DNA of 64,000 nt from Pseudomonas extremaustralis. Lineage in GTDB: Bacteria; Pseudomonadota; Gammaproteobacteria; Pseudomonadales; Pseudomonadaceae. The stretch spans positions 1,302,001-1,366,000 of the forward strand of contig NZ_LT629689.1 of assembly GCF_900102035.1 (NCBI RefSeq), given 5' to 3'. Both the position numbers and the translations under genes were made by a program. The number at the start of each line of letters is the position of its first letter. Within the stretch, counting starts at the first letter, position 1. The notes beneath the pieces are model-generated. The model ran no database searches. It was not told the origin of the DNA and saw nothing but the letters and a program-made list of their open reading frames with translations. Positions 39,201 through 46,378 of this stretch are shown here, piece by piece.

Positions 39201-40297
39201 TCTTCGATAAACGCGCGGTCGCCCTCCACCAGCAGCGAACGTTGCCCCGGCAGGCCCGGGCCCATGTAGCCCATTTCGCGCCCGCCCATGGCGTTGGGCT
39301 GGCCGGTGAGGGAAAACGGCCCGCTGCCGGGCCGGCAGATGGCGCCGGTGGCCAGGTGCAGGTTGCACAGCGCGTTGGTATTCCAGGTGCCGTGGGTGCT
39401 CTGGTTGAGGCCCATGGTCCAGCAACTCATCCAGTCGGCGGCGTGGCCGATCCAGTCGGCGGCCTGGCGGATATCCGCTTCGGCCAGGCCCGTAAGCTCG
39501 GCGACGCGCTGGGGCGGGTAGTCCTCGAGAAAGCCCGGCATGGCGTCCCAGCCCTGGGTAAAGGCGGCAATGAACGCTGGGTCGGTATGGCTGTTGTTCA
39601 CCAGCAGGTGCAGCAGGCCGTTGAGCAGGGCCAGGTCGGTGCCCGGCAAAATCTGCAGGAACAGGTCGGCCTTGTCGGCCGTAGCGCTGCGTCGGGGATC
39701 GACCACGATCAGCTTCGCCCCGGCCTTGACCCGATCCATCATGCGCAGGAACAGGATCGGGTGACAGTCGGCCATGTTCGCGCCGATCACGAAGAACAGG
39801 TCGGCGCGGTCGAAGTCCTCATAGGACCCCGGCGGCCCGTCGGCACCCAGGGACAGCTTGTAGCCGCTGCCGGCGCTGGCCATGCACAGGCGCGAGTTGG
39901 ATTCGATGTGGGGCGTGCGCACAAAGCCCTTGGCCAGTTTGTTGACCAGGTACTGGGCCTCCAGCGACATCTGCCCGGAGACATAAAAGGCCACGGCATC
40001 GGGGCCGTCGCGGTCGAGGATATGGCGCAGGCGGCCGGCGGTCTCACCGATTGCCTGGTCCATGGCGATGCGCACCGGGTCGTGGTCGCGCTTCTCGCGC
40101 ACATAGGCATTTTCCATGCGCCCGGACTCGGCGATGGCTTGCCCGCAGGTGCTGCCCTTGGTGCACAGCCTGCCGACGTTGGTGGGGTGGGCCTGGTCGC
40201 CGATCACCTTGACCACTTTGTTGTCCTCCACCTGCATGACGATGCCGCAGCCCACGCCACAATAGGGACACACACTGCGTACGCTTTGGTTTGCCAT
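36293..40297 (-). CDS. nasA: Assimilatory nitrate reductase fused to a CysJ-like flavoprotein
   Basis: This 1334-residue polypeptide joins two enzymes. Residues 1 to about 795 are a NasA-type molybdopterin nitrate reductase with [4Fe-4S] ligands Cys10, Cys13, Cys17 and Cys45. From about 808 it continues as a flavodoxin domain (LLWASQTGNAEALAERF), then an FAD domain near 965-1170 (RLYSIASS) and an NAD(P)H domain near 1185-1334 (MIGPGTGVAPFRAFLQER), as in sulfite reductase CysJ. Electrons thus pass from NAD(P)H through flavins to the Mo centre in one chain, and the usual C-terminal 2Fe-2S domain and separate NasC reductase are not seen. The ATG at 40297 follows AGGGTTAGGA. It diverges from nirBD; similar fusions occur in other pseudomonads. 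Confidence 0.94.
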   Translation of the reverse strand: MANQSVRSVCPYCGVGCGIVMQVEDNKVVKVIGDQAHPTNVGRLCTKGSTCGQAIAESGRMENAYVREKRDHDPVRIAMDQAIGETAGRLRHILDRDGPDAVAFYVSGQMSLEAQYLVNKLAKGFVRTPHIESNSRLCMASAGSGYKLSLGADGPPGSYEDFDRADLFFVIGANMADCHPILFLRMMDRVKAGAKLIVVDPRRSATADKADLFLQILPGTDLALLNGLLHLLVNNSHTDPAFIAAFTQGWDAMPGFLEDYPPQRVAELTGLAEADIRQAADWIGHAADWMSCWTMGLNQSTHGTWNTNALCNLHLATGAICRPGSGPFSLTGQPNAMGGREMGYMGPGLPGQRSLLVEGDRAFIEDLWQIPGDSLPRQAGGGTVAMFEQMAAGQIKACWIICTNPVASVPNRRTVIDALQAAELVITQDAFLDTETNRYADILLPGALWAEAEGVMINSERNLTLMQKAVEPPGESLPDWQIIARVACAMGYAEAFSYTSAAEVFEELKRAWNPQTGYDLRGASHPRLREQPLQWPCASPDAADRNPIRYRQGDTLTFPTESGKGQFLLRPHMPPAEMPDAAFPFVLNTGRVQHQWHTLTKTGKVATLNKLNPGPFVELHPADAASLGIKDKDAVQIRSQRGHAVLPAVVTDRVQPGHCFAPFHWNDVFGQHLAINAVTHDAVDPISLQPEFKFCAVELTRVELIDHQFLDVPAPAANDTAPLAEDLSLSRLNAFADLVGIRHLSPPPLSDSERTYLAGFLNGLQANAARQAIGVPTMPANAPLTQDARLWLDGLLGGLFNSPATSAPPAPTVTLLWASQTGNAEALAERFAQRLREAGMAVQLSAMADFPASQLAHTQNLALISSTFGDGDPPDNGEGFWHSLSSAEMRLDSLRFAVLALGDPNYAQFCRHGQRLDQRLLELGATRLLERVDCDTEFEARADAWLTQFLHSLNPAKPMTPASPATPAGKTKLHGSRLLLNRHLNPQSQHKETRQFALDLAESGLSYEAGDALGVRPRNCPELVDELLDLLRLGANTPVNIDTFGDMPLQQALTQHFEIARPSSDTLGFIAERSTNPGLKQLLEPERKAELQDWLWGRQLADILQAYPIECSADDLLGTLKRLQPRLYSIASSAKACPHEVHLTVAAVRYGKRKGVSSTFLADRAGEGEVPVFVQPSKHFRTPADGTLPMIMIGPGTGVAPFRAFLQERRALGHAGRNWLFFGEQHAASDFYYQDELQGMQRDGLLTHLSLAFSRDQAQKVYVQDRIREQGAELWRWLQDGAKVYICGDASHMAKDVDQALRQVAQSHGGLGVDGAMEYWRQLSEQKRYLRDVY

Positions 40298-40326
40298 TCC
40301 TAACCCTCGAGACTTTTTTACCCGCC

Positions 40327-40377
40327 AACAAAAAAGCGCCCTGCAACCCTCCGTTGGAAACGGGGATTGCACGGCGC
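40327..40377 (-). terminator. Attenuator-type terminator in the nasA leader
   Basis: On the minus strand helices GCGCC/GGCGC, TGCAA/TTGCA, CCC/GGG and CGTT/AACG stack into a long hairpin (40377-40336) followed by TTTTTT. It ends about 30 bases before the nasA start codon and lies downstream of the sigma54-like promoter, so it must be read through for nasA expression. An alternative pairing GATTGC/GCAATC just upstream could disrupt it. Confidence 0.7.
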
Positions 40378-40425
40378 CTTTGTCGTGAATGGGCAATCAG
40401 CGTTGACTGCTCTTGCGGTGTTCCT

Positions 40426-40441
40426 AGCAAGTCACGCGCCA
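40426..40441 (-). promoter_or_regulatory. Sigma54-like promoter for nasA
   Basis: Read leftward the sequence is TGGCGCG-TGAC-TTGCT, matching the RpoN consensus TGGCACG-N4-TTGCW with one mismatch and GG/GC ten bases apart. It would start a leader of about 115 bases. Confidence 0.65.
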
Positions 40442-40455
40442 GCTTTTCCACGGCC

Positions 40456-40548
40456 GAGCTTGCTCGCGAAAATCGCCAACGATAATGCGGTCTTCCTGGG
40501 GCTATGGGGCGACTTTGGGGTTTTCGCGAACGAGCTCGCTCCTACAGG
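40456..40548. repeat. Dispersed intergenic repeat, second full copy
   Basis: It begins GAGCTTGCTCGCGAAAATC, contains the core GCGAAAATCGCCAACGATAA and ends GAGCTCGCTCCTACAGG, with terminal arms that can pair. It is closely similar to 43777-43872 and related to 6017-6119. It lies between the two sigma54-like promoters. Confidence 0.7.
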
Positions 40549-40644
40549 TGATATGCGCGTTTATGAGGCGGGGTGCACCAGTTGGAGGCGTGGTGGGCGC
40601 GGTTCTATCGGTCTGAAGCCGCTGCCGTGGGCCTGACGGCGGGT

Positions 40645-40660
40645 TGGCACAGAGCCTGCA
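40645..40660 (+). promoter_or_regulatory. Sigma54-like promoter for nirBD
   Basis: TGGCACA-GAGC-CTGCA has GG and GC ten bases apart and two mismatches to the RpoN consensus. It is nearly identical to the leftward site at 61663-61678. Transcription would start near 40671, giving a leader of about 180 bases before nirB. Confidence 0.65.
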
Positions 40661-40727
40661 AGCTCACCTGCAACCCACCTCGGTCAACGACGATCGACAG
40701 GCCATAAAGGTCATGGGCAATAGCGGT

Positions 40728-40811
40728 GGATCCGGCGAAGTCGCCCGATCCGACCCCGCATAAGAACAGGCAAAGACGCCTGGAACCGCAAGGTTTCAGG
40801 CGTTTTTTTTT
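40728..40811 (+). promoter_or_regulatory. nirB leader: ANTAR-type antiterminator hairpin and overlapping terminator
   Basis: A first hairpin (GGATC-C-GGCG/CGCC-C-GATCC, 40728-40751) is followed by CAGGC-AAAGAC-GCCTG (40767-40782), a five-base-pair stem with a hexaloop having A at position 1 and G at position 4, the ANTAR-protein recognition pattern. Its right arm overlaps the left arm of a terminator, ACGCCTGGAACC (40776-40787) with GGTTTCAGGCGT (40792-40803) and nine T. The two structures are mutually exclusive, so an ANTAR protein such as NasT would allow read-through into nirB. The first hairpin lacks a clear A1/G4 hexaloop. Confidence 0.75.
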
Positions 40812-40850
40812 GCTTTTTTCAACCGTGATGAGCTGTGTCGGGTGCTTGAT

Positions 40851-43412
40851 ATGAATTCCACTATCGCCAGTAGCAAACACAACAAAACCCTGATCGTCGT
40901 CGGCAATGGCATGGTCGGCCACCATTGCGTGGAGCAACTGATCGCGCGTGGCGCGCTGGATCACTACCAGTTGCATGTGTTCAGCGAGGAGCCGATGCGC
41001 GCCTATGACCGTGTGCATCTGTCCGAGTATTTCACCGGCCGCGATGCCGAATCGCTGGCGCTGTCCGATGCGGCGCTGTACCACACGCCGGGCGTCACCT
41101 TGCACCTGGGGGTGCCGGTGCTGGAGATCGACCGCGAGCGTCGCGAGGTGATCACCGCCCAAGGCTGCGTCGCGTATGACACGTTGGTGCTGGCCACCGG
41201 TTCGTACCCGTTCGTACCGCCCATCGACGGCGCCGAAGGCGATTCGCGGCTGGTCTACCGCACTTTGCAAGACCTCGACGCGATCCGCGCCGCAGCGGCC
41301 AATGCGCGGCGCGGTGTGGTGGTCGGCGGTGGCCTGCTGGGCCTGGAAGCTGCCAATGCCCTGAAAAGTCTGGGTCTGGAAGCCCACGTGGTGGAATTCG
41401 CGCCGCGCCTGATGCCGGTGCAACTGGATGACTTCGGCGGCATGGCGCTCAAGGCGCAGATCGAACGCCTCGGCGTCGGCGTCCACTTGTCCCGCGCCAC
41501 GCAGTCGATCAGCGCGGGCGAGCAGTACCGCTACCGCATGAATTTCGCCAACGACGAATTCCTCGAAACCGACCTGATCGTGTTCTCCGCCGGGATCCGC
41601 GCCCAGGACACTCTGGCCCGCCAGGCCGGCCTGGAGATCGGCCCGCGCGGCGGCGTGGTGATCAACGACGAATGCCTGAGCGTCGATCCGCACATCTACG
41701 CGATCGGCGAGTGTGCGTCCTGGAACGGCAGCCTGTTCGGCCTGGTCGCACCGGGCTACCAGATGGCCCGCGGGGTCGCTGCGCTGTTGTGCGAGCAGGC
41801 CGCCGAACCCTTTATCGGCGCCGACATGTCCACCAAGCTCAAACTGCTGGGCGTGGACGTCGGTTCCATCGGCGATGCCCATGCCCACACGCCGGGCGCG
41901 CGCAGCTACCAGTTCATCGACGAGGCCACGGCCAGCTATCGCCGCCTGGTGGTGGACGCCAGCGGCAAGCATGTGATCGGCGCGGTGCTGGTGGGCGACA
42001 ACAGCTACTACGACACCTTGCTGCAATACATGCAGAACCGCATCGCGCTGCCGCCGGAACCGGCCAGTTTGATCCTGCCGTCGTCCAGCGGCGCGCCGAC
42101 CCTTGGCCCCGGCGCCTTGCCCGAATCGGCCACCGTCTGCTCGTGTCACAACGTGACCAAGGGCGCGATCTGCTCGGCCATCGACGGCGGTTGCAGCGAC
42201 CTCGGCGGGCTCAAGACCCAGACCAAGGCCTGCACCGGTTGCGGCGGCTGCGCCGGCTTGCTCAAGCAGGTGTTCGAGCATGAGCTGGTGGCCCGTGGCG
42301 TCAGTGTCGACAAGAGCCTGTGCGAACACTTCGCCTACACCCGTCAGGAGCTGTACGCGCTGGTTCGTGTGGAAGGGCTCAGCACCTTCGAAGAACTGTT
42401 GGCCAAACATGGCCGTGGCCACATCGGTTGCGACGTGTGCAAGCCGGCGGTGGGCTCGATCCTGGCTTCGTGCTGGAACCAGCCGATCATGGACGCGTCC
42501 CTGGTGCCCTTGCAGGACACCAACGACACCTTCATGGCCAACATGCAGAAAAACGGCACCTACTCGGTGGTGCCGCGTATTCCCGGCGGCGAGATCACCG
42601 CGGACAAACTCATCGTGATCGGCGAGGTGGCGAAGAAATACGAGCTCTACACCAAGATCACCGGCGGCCAGCGCATCGACCTGTTTGGCGCGCAACTGCA
42701 CGAGCTGCCGGACATCTGGGCCGAGCTGATCGCGGCCGGTTTCGAGACCGGGCATGCCTATGGCAAATCCACGCGCACGGTGAAGTCCTGCGTGGGCAGC
42801 ACCTGGTGCCGCTACGGCGTGCAGGACAGCGTGAAAATGGCGCTGCTGATCGAAGACCGCTACAAAGGCCTGCGCTCGCCGCACAAGCTCAAGTTCGCGG
42901 TGTCCGGCTGCACCCGCGAGTGCGCCGAAGCCCAGAGCAAGGACGTCGGCGTGATCGCCACCGAGAAGGGCTGGAACCTCTACATCGCCGGCAACGGTGG
43001 CATGCGCCCGCGTCATGCGGAACTGTTCGCCACCGACCTGGATGACGCCACGCTGATCCGGTACATCGACCGCTTCCTGATGTTCTACATCCGCACCGCC
43101 GACAAGCTGCAACGCACCTCGGTGTGGCGCGAAAGCCTGGAAGGCGGCCTGGATTTCCTCAAGGCCGTGATCCTGCACGACAGCCTGGGCCTGGGCGCCG
43201 AGCTTGAAGCGCAGATGCAACTGATCGTCGATCGCTACGAATGCGAATGGGCCAACGCCCTCAAGGACCCGGAAAAACTCAAGCGCTTCCGCACCTTCGT
43301 CAACGACAAACGCCCCGACCCGGACATCCATTTTGTCCAGGAACGCGGCCAGCGCCGGCCGATCATGGCCGCCGAACTCAACCTGATTGCCGTCACCGAG
43401 GAGATTGCCTGA
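40851..43412 (+). CDS. nirB: Assimilatory nitrite reductase (NADH), large subunit
   Basis: This 853-residue enzyme reduces nitrite to ammonium with NADH. The N-terminal FAD/NAD domains start at LIVVGNGMVGHH and continue to about residue 400. A BFD-type [2Fe-2S] domain at about 428-475 shows CSCHN and CTGCGGC. The nitrite/sulfite reductase half follows, with siroheme/[4Fe-4S] cysteines in CVGSTWC (near 648) and SGCTREC (near 686). I use ATG 40851 (MNSTIASSKHN); a GTG at 40842 is also possible. Its stop overlaps the nirD start (TGATG), so the two are translationally coupled. Control is likely by RpoN and leader antitermination. Confidence 0.96.
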   Translation: MNSTIASSKHNKTLIVVGNGMVGHHCVEQLIARGALDHYQLHVFSEEPMRAYDRVHLSEYFTGRDAESLALSDAALYHTPGVTLHLGVPVLEIDRERREVITAQGCVAYDTLVLATGSYPFVPPIDGAEGDSRLVYRTLQDLDAIRAAAANARRGVVVGGGLLGLEAANALKSLGLEAHVVEFAPRLMPVQLDDFGGMALKAQIERLGVGVHLSRATQSISAGEQYRYRMNFANDEFLETDLIVFSAGIRAQDTLARQAGLEIGPRGGVVINDECLSVDPHIYAIGECASWNGSLFGLVAPGYQMARGVAALLCEQAAEPFIGADMSTKLKLLGVDVGSIGDAHAHTPGARSYQFIDEATASYRRLVVDASGKHVIGAVLVGDNSYYDTLLQYMQNRIALPPEPASLILPSSSGAPTLGPGALPESATVCSCHNVTKGAICSAIDGGCSDLGGLKTQTKACTGCGGCAGLLKQVFEHELVARGVSVDKSLCEHFAYTRQELYALVRVEGLSTFEELLAKHGRGHIGCDVCKPAVGSILASCWNQPIMDASLVPLQDTNDTFMANMQKNGTYSVVPRIPGGEITADKLIVIGEVAKKYELYTKITGGQRIDLFGAQLHELPDIWAELIAAGFETGHAYGKSTRTVKSCVGSTWCRYGVQDSVKMALLIEDRYKGLRSPHKLKFAVSGCTRECAEAQSKDVGVIATEKGWNLYIAGNGGMRPRHAELFATDLDDATLIRYIDRFLMFYIRTADKLQRTSVWRESLEGGLDFLKAVILHDSLGLGAELEAQMQLIVDRYECEWANALKDPEKLKRFRTFVNDKRPDPDIHFVQERGQRRPIMAAELNLIAVTEEIA

Positions 43413-43774
43413 TGCGCCAGTCCAACACTCAACGAAACCTTGCCCTCTGGAAACGCGTGTGCGACGAGCACGACCTGGTGCGCAACTCTGGCGTGGTGGT
43501 GTGGGCCGACGGCGCGCAAGTGGCGCTGTTCTACCTGCCCGGCGCAGAGGAGCAGACGCTGTACGCCATCGACAATCACGACCCGGAATCCGGCGCGAAT
43601 GTGATCGGGCGTGGACTGGTCGCCAGCATCAAGGGCGAGTTGGTGGTGGCGGCGCCGATCTACAAGCAGCATTACCGCCTGCGGGATGGCCAATGCCTGG
43701 AAGCACCGCATCAACACTTGCGTGTGTGGCCGGTGCGGTTGAACGGCGGGGTGGTGGAGTTGGCAATGGACTGA
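43412..43774 (+). CDS. nirD: Assimilatory nitrite reductase (NADH), small subunit
   Basis: This 120-residue protein has the Rieske-like fold of NirD (NSGVVVWADGAQVALFYL, ASIKGELVVAAPIYKQHYRL). As usual for NirD, the Cys/His ligands of true Rieske proteins are absent, so it probably has a structural role in the NirBD complex. The ATG overlaps the nirB stop codon. A longer frame from 43241 lies within nirB and is rejected. A dispersed repeat follows the stop by two bases. Confidence 0.94.
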   Translation: MRQSNTQRNLALWKRVCDEHDLVRNSGVVVWADGAQVALFYLPGAEEQTLYAIDNHDPESGANVIGRGLVASIKGELVVAAPIYKQHYRLRDGQCLEAPHQHLRVWPVRLNGGVVELAMD

Positions 43775-43776
43775 AT

Positions 43777-43872
43777 GTAGCGGGCTTGCCCGCGAAAATC
43801 GCCAACGATAACGCGCTCTTCCTGGGTAAATGCGCTGTGTTTGGGGGCTTCGCGAGCAAGCCCCCTACCACA
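43777..43872. repeat. Dispersed intergenic repeat, third full copy
   Basis: It contains GCGAAAATCGCCAACGATAA, identical over 20 bases to the copy at 40456-40548, with terminal arms CGGGCTTGC and GCAAGCCCC that can pair. It separates the convergent nirD and binding-protein genes and may stop transcription from both sides. Confidence 0.75.
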
Positions 43873-43896
43873 AAGCCCATGAATGCGGGGAGGGGA

Positions 43897-45228
43897 TTAC
43901 TGTTCCTGGCTGCAATTGCGCGGGGTGATGCCTTTTTCCTTGGCGTATTGCGCGGCGGAAGCTTCGATGATCGGGCGCAGCAGGGCGCGGTCGGCTTGGA
44001 CCCAATCGCTGATCAGGTTCCAGTGTTGGCCGTCCCATTGCTGGAAGCGTACGGCGCCGCCGCCTTCGTGGTCGGCGCAGGACAGTTTCAGCGGTTGCAC
44101 CAGGCCCTTGGCGCCCAGTGCCTGCAAGCGCGCATCGTCCAGGTTCAAGTGTTCGAAGCCCCAGCGCACTTGCTCACCGGTCAAGGGCTTGTTGCCATAT
44201 TTTTCCTGGGCCAGACGCACGGCTTCGACATTGAGAATGCCGTTCACCACCCCGAGGTTGTAGTACACCGTCCCGAAGCGCTTCGGATCGGCCAGGTTGC
44301 CTTTACCAGCGTCCACCACGCTTTGCTTGATGCCTTGCAGCACCGGGAAGTCGGTGCCGGACGGGTGCGTGGTAATCGAGATAAAGCCTTTGGCGGCGGC
44401 GCCGGCCGGTACCACGTCTTCTTCCGAGTTGCTCCAGATATTGCCGATGATGTGATCGGCCGGGTAACCGACTTTCTGCGCGGATTTAAGCGCCACCGGG
44501 TTCATCACACCCCAGCCGCGCAGGATCACCCAGTCTGGCTTGAGGCGGCGGATATTCAGCCACTGGGACTGTTGCTCGTTGCCCGGATGCGGCACTTCAA
44601 GCAGGGTCAGCTCGAAACCGGCGTTTTTCGCCAGGGTTTCCAGCACGCCGTTGGTTTCCTTGCCATAGGGCGAGCCGTGGTAGAGCACTGCGATTTTCTT
44701 GCCCTTGAGCTTGTCGGCGCCGCCTTCGCGTTGGCCGATGTAGTTGATGATCGCCGAGACTTCCGAATACGGGTTCAGTTGCAGCGGGAACACGTAGGGG
44801 AACACGCTGCCGTCGGTGGAGTCGGTGCGGCCGTGGTTGATGGTGATCAGCGGCAGCTTGTCGGCGGTGGAGCGATCCAGTGTGGCGTAGGCGATGCCCA
44901 CCGACAGCGGGTTGGTGGCGGCGGCCGGCGCACCGTTGAGGCCACCTTTGAGGCGCTCATAGCACTCGACGCCTTTTTCCACCACGTACTCGGTTTCGCA
45001 CTCGCTCCAGGTCAGCTTGACGCCGTTCACCCCGCCCTTTGCGTTGATGTATTGCAGGTAGTCGATAAAACCACCGAAGAACCCCGTGCCGCCGGCGGCG
45101 TAAGGGCCGACCCGGTAGCTCTGCAATGGGAAGTATTGTTCGTTGGCGGCCTGGACGCTCGCCGTGAGCCCGGCGGTGATCAAGGCCAGGCCCAGTGCCA
45201 GGCGGCGCAGCGATGTACGGTGTTTCAT
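43897..45228 (-). CDS. Branched-chain-type ABC transporter substrate-binding protein
   Basis: This 443-residue periplasmic protein has a signal peptide (LALGLALITAGLTASVQA, cut before ANEQ) and a type I periplasmic-binding fold of the LivK family. Segments FIDYLQYINAKGGVNGVKL and KIAVLYHGSPYGKETNGVL are characteristic. It is somewhat longer than classical LivJ/LivK. It is the last gene of a leftward operon with two permeases, one ATPase and a degenerate acyl-CoA synthetase. The association with an acyl-CoA synthetase suggests an aromatic or aliphatic carboxylate rather than an amino acid as ligand, which is inference. Confidence 0.88.
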   Translation of the reverse strand: MKHRTSLRRLALGLALITAGLTASVQAANEQYFPLQSYRVGPYAAGGTGFFGGFIDYLQYINAKGGVNGVKLTWSECETEYVVEKGVECYERLKGGLNGAPAAATNPLSVGIAYATLDRSTADKLPLITINHGRTDSTDGSVFPYVFPLQLNPYSEVSAIINYIGQREGGADKLKGKKIAVLYHGSPYGKETNGVLETLAKNAGFELTLLEVPHPGNEQQSQWLNIRRLKPDWVILRGWGVMNPVALKSAQKVGYPADHIIGNIWSNSEEDVVPAGAAAKGFISITTHPSGTDFPVLQGIKQSVVDAGKGNLADPKRFGTVYYNLGVVNGILNVEAVRLAQEKYGNKPLTGEQVRWGFEHLNLDDARLQALGAKGLVQPLKLSCADHEGGGAVRFQQWDGQHWNLISDWVQADRALLRPIIEASAAQYAKEKGITPRNCSQEQ

Positions 45229-45288
45229 AGAGGCGTTTCCTCGGGAAAAGCTGGGGTTGGGTTGTTGTGGGGTGAGAAAAAAACCGAG

Positions 45289-46356
45289 TCAGTAGCGCAG
45301 CGGCCAGACCCTGGCCCGTTGGCGAAAGCGCTGCCACAGCCGCGCCAGGCCTTGGGGTTCTTTGATCAGGAAGGCGATGATCAGCGCACCGAACAGCATC
45401 TTCTGGATGTTTTCCAGCTGGCCGGCGTCCATCAAGCCTGCGGGCAGCAGGGCGAAGAGATGGGCCAGCAGGATCGGGAACAGCACGATGAATGCGGCCC
45501 CCAGAAAGTTGCCGAGCACGCTGCCCAGGCCGCCGATGATGATGATGAACAGCACCTGGAACGAGCGGCTCAAGTCAAAGCCGTGGGGTTCCACCGTGCC
45601 CAGGTAGGCGAACGCCCACAGCGAGCCGGCGACGCCCAGGTAGAAGCCGCTGATCGCAAAGGCCAGCAACTTGGTCTTCAACAGACGAATACCGATCACG
45701 GCGGCGGCGGTGTCCATGTCGCGCACGGCCATCCAGTTGCGCCCCAGTTCGCTGCGCACCAGGTTCTTGCCCAGCCAGAACAGCGCGGCCACCACGGCCA
45801 GGGTCAACACGTAACGGCCGCGCGGCGAGCTGAAATCCAGCCCGGCAATCAGCAACGGCGGCGAGGTGATCACGCCGGACGCGTTGTCGTTGGTAAACCA
45901 GCTGAAGCGCGTGAGCACCCACTCCACCACGAACTGCGCGGCCAGGGTCGAGACCAGCAGGTAAAAGCCCTTGATGCGCAGGCTCGGCAAGCCGAACAGC
46001 ACCGCCACCAGGGCGGCGATCACCCCGCCCAGGGCGAAGCTCACCAGCAGCGGCAATCCGGGGACGCGCAATTGCAGGTTGTAGGCGGCAAACGCGCCCA
46101 CCGCCATGAACGCCGCCGAACCCAATGACAATTGCCCGGCATAGCCGGTCAACAGGTTGAGCCCCAGCCCCGCCAGGGACAGCACCAGCAGCGGCACCAG
46201 AATCGCGCTGAACCAATAGTCATTGCCCAGCCATGGCACCGCGAAAAATGCGAAGCCCAGCAGCAACCACAACGCGACGCGGTCCTGGCGCAGACGGAAG
46301 GTGCGGCGCTCGGCCGCGTAGGAGGTACTGATTTGACCGACTTCTTGATACAGCAT
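45289..46356 (-). CDS. Branched-chain-type ABC transporter permease (LivM-like)
   Basis: This 355-residue inner-membrane permease has 8-10 hydrophobic helices and the LivM signatures LNLLTGYAGQLSLGSAAFMAVGA and FIIIIGGLGSVLGNFLGAAF. A hydrophilic leader of about 27 residues precedes the first helix. It is the fourth gene of the leftward operon, 22 bases after the LivH-like gene and 60 before the binding protein. The C-terminal Arg-rich tail is cytoplasmic. Confidence 0.92.
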   Translation of the reverse strand: MLYQEVGQISTSYAAERRTFRLRQDRVALWLLLGFAFFAVPWLGNDYWFSAILVPLLVLSLAGLGLNLLTGYAGQLSLGSAAFMAVGAFAAYNLQLRVPGLPLLVSFALGGVIAALVAVLFGLPSLRIKGFYLLVSTLAAQFVVEWVLTRFSWFTNDNASGVITSPPLLIAGLDFSSPRGRYVLTLAVVAALFWLGKNLVRSELGRNWMAVRDMDTAAAVIGIRLLKTKLLAFAISGFYLGVAGSLWAFAYLGTVEPHGFDLSRSFQVLFIIIIGGLGSVLGNFLGAAFIVLFPILLAHLFALLPAGLMDAGQLENIQKMLFGALIIAFLIKEPQGLARLWQRFRQRARVWPLRY

Positions 46357-46378
46357 GCAGGCATTTCCTCAAGGACAA

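Larger units (their letters stand above)
40298..40850. other. Divergent control region of the nitrate assimilation genes
   Basis: The 553 bases contain no gene. From left to right they hold a leftward terminator hairpin, a leftward sigma54-like promoter, a copy of the dispersed repeat (40456-40548), a rightward sigma54-like promoter, leader hairpins including an ANTAR-type stem-loop, and a rightward terminator. The two halves mirror each other in order and spacing. Confidence 0.75.

Noticed and set aside
38258..40303. A 681-codon rightward open frame in the nasA fusion
   Set aside because: Antisense to the molybdopterin domain, whose cysteine motif and length are as expected.
40605..43331. 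A 908-codon leftward open frame across nirB
   Set aside because: Antisense to nirB. It also runs through the nirB leader structures, and has no family match.
43387..46128. A 913-codon rightward open frame across nirD and the ABC importer genes
   Set aside because: It is out of frame with nirD and antisense to the binding protein and LivM-like genes; composition is shadow-like.
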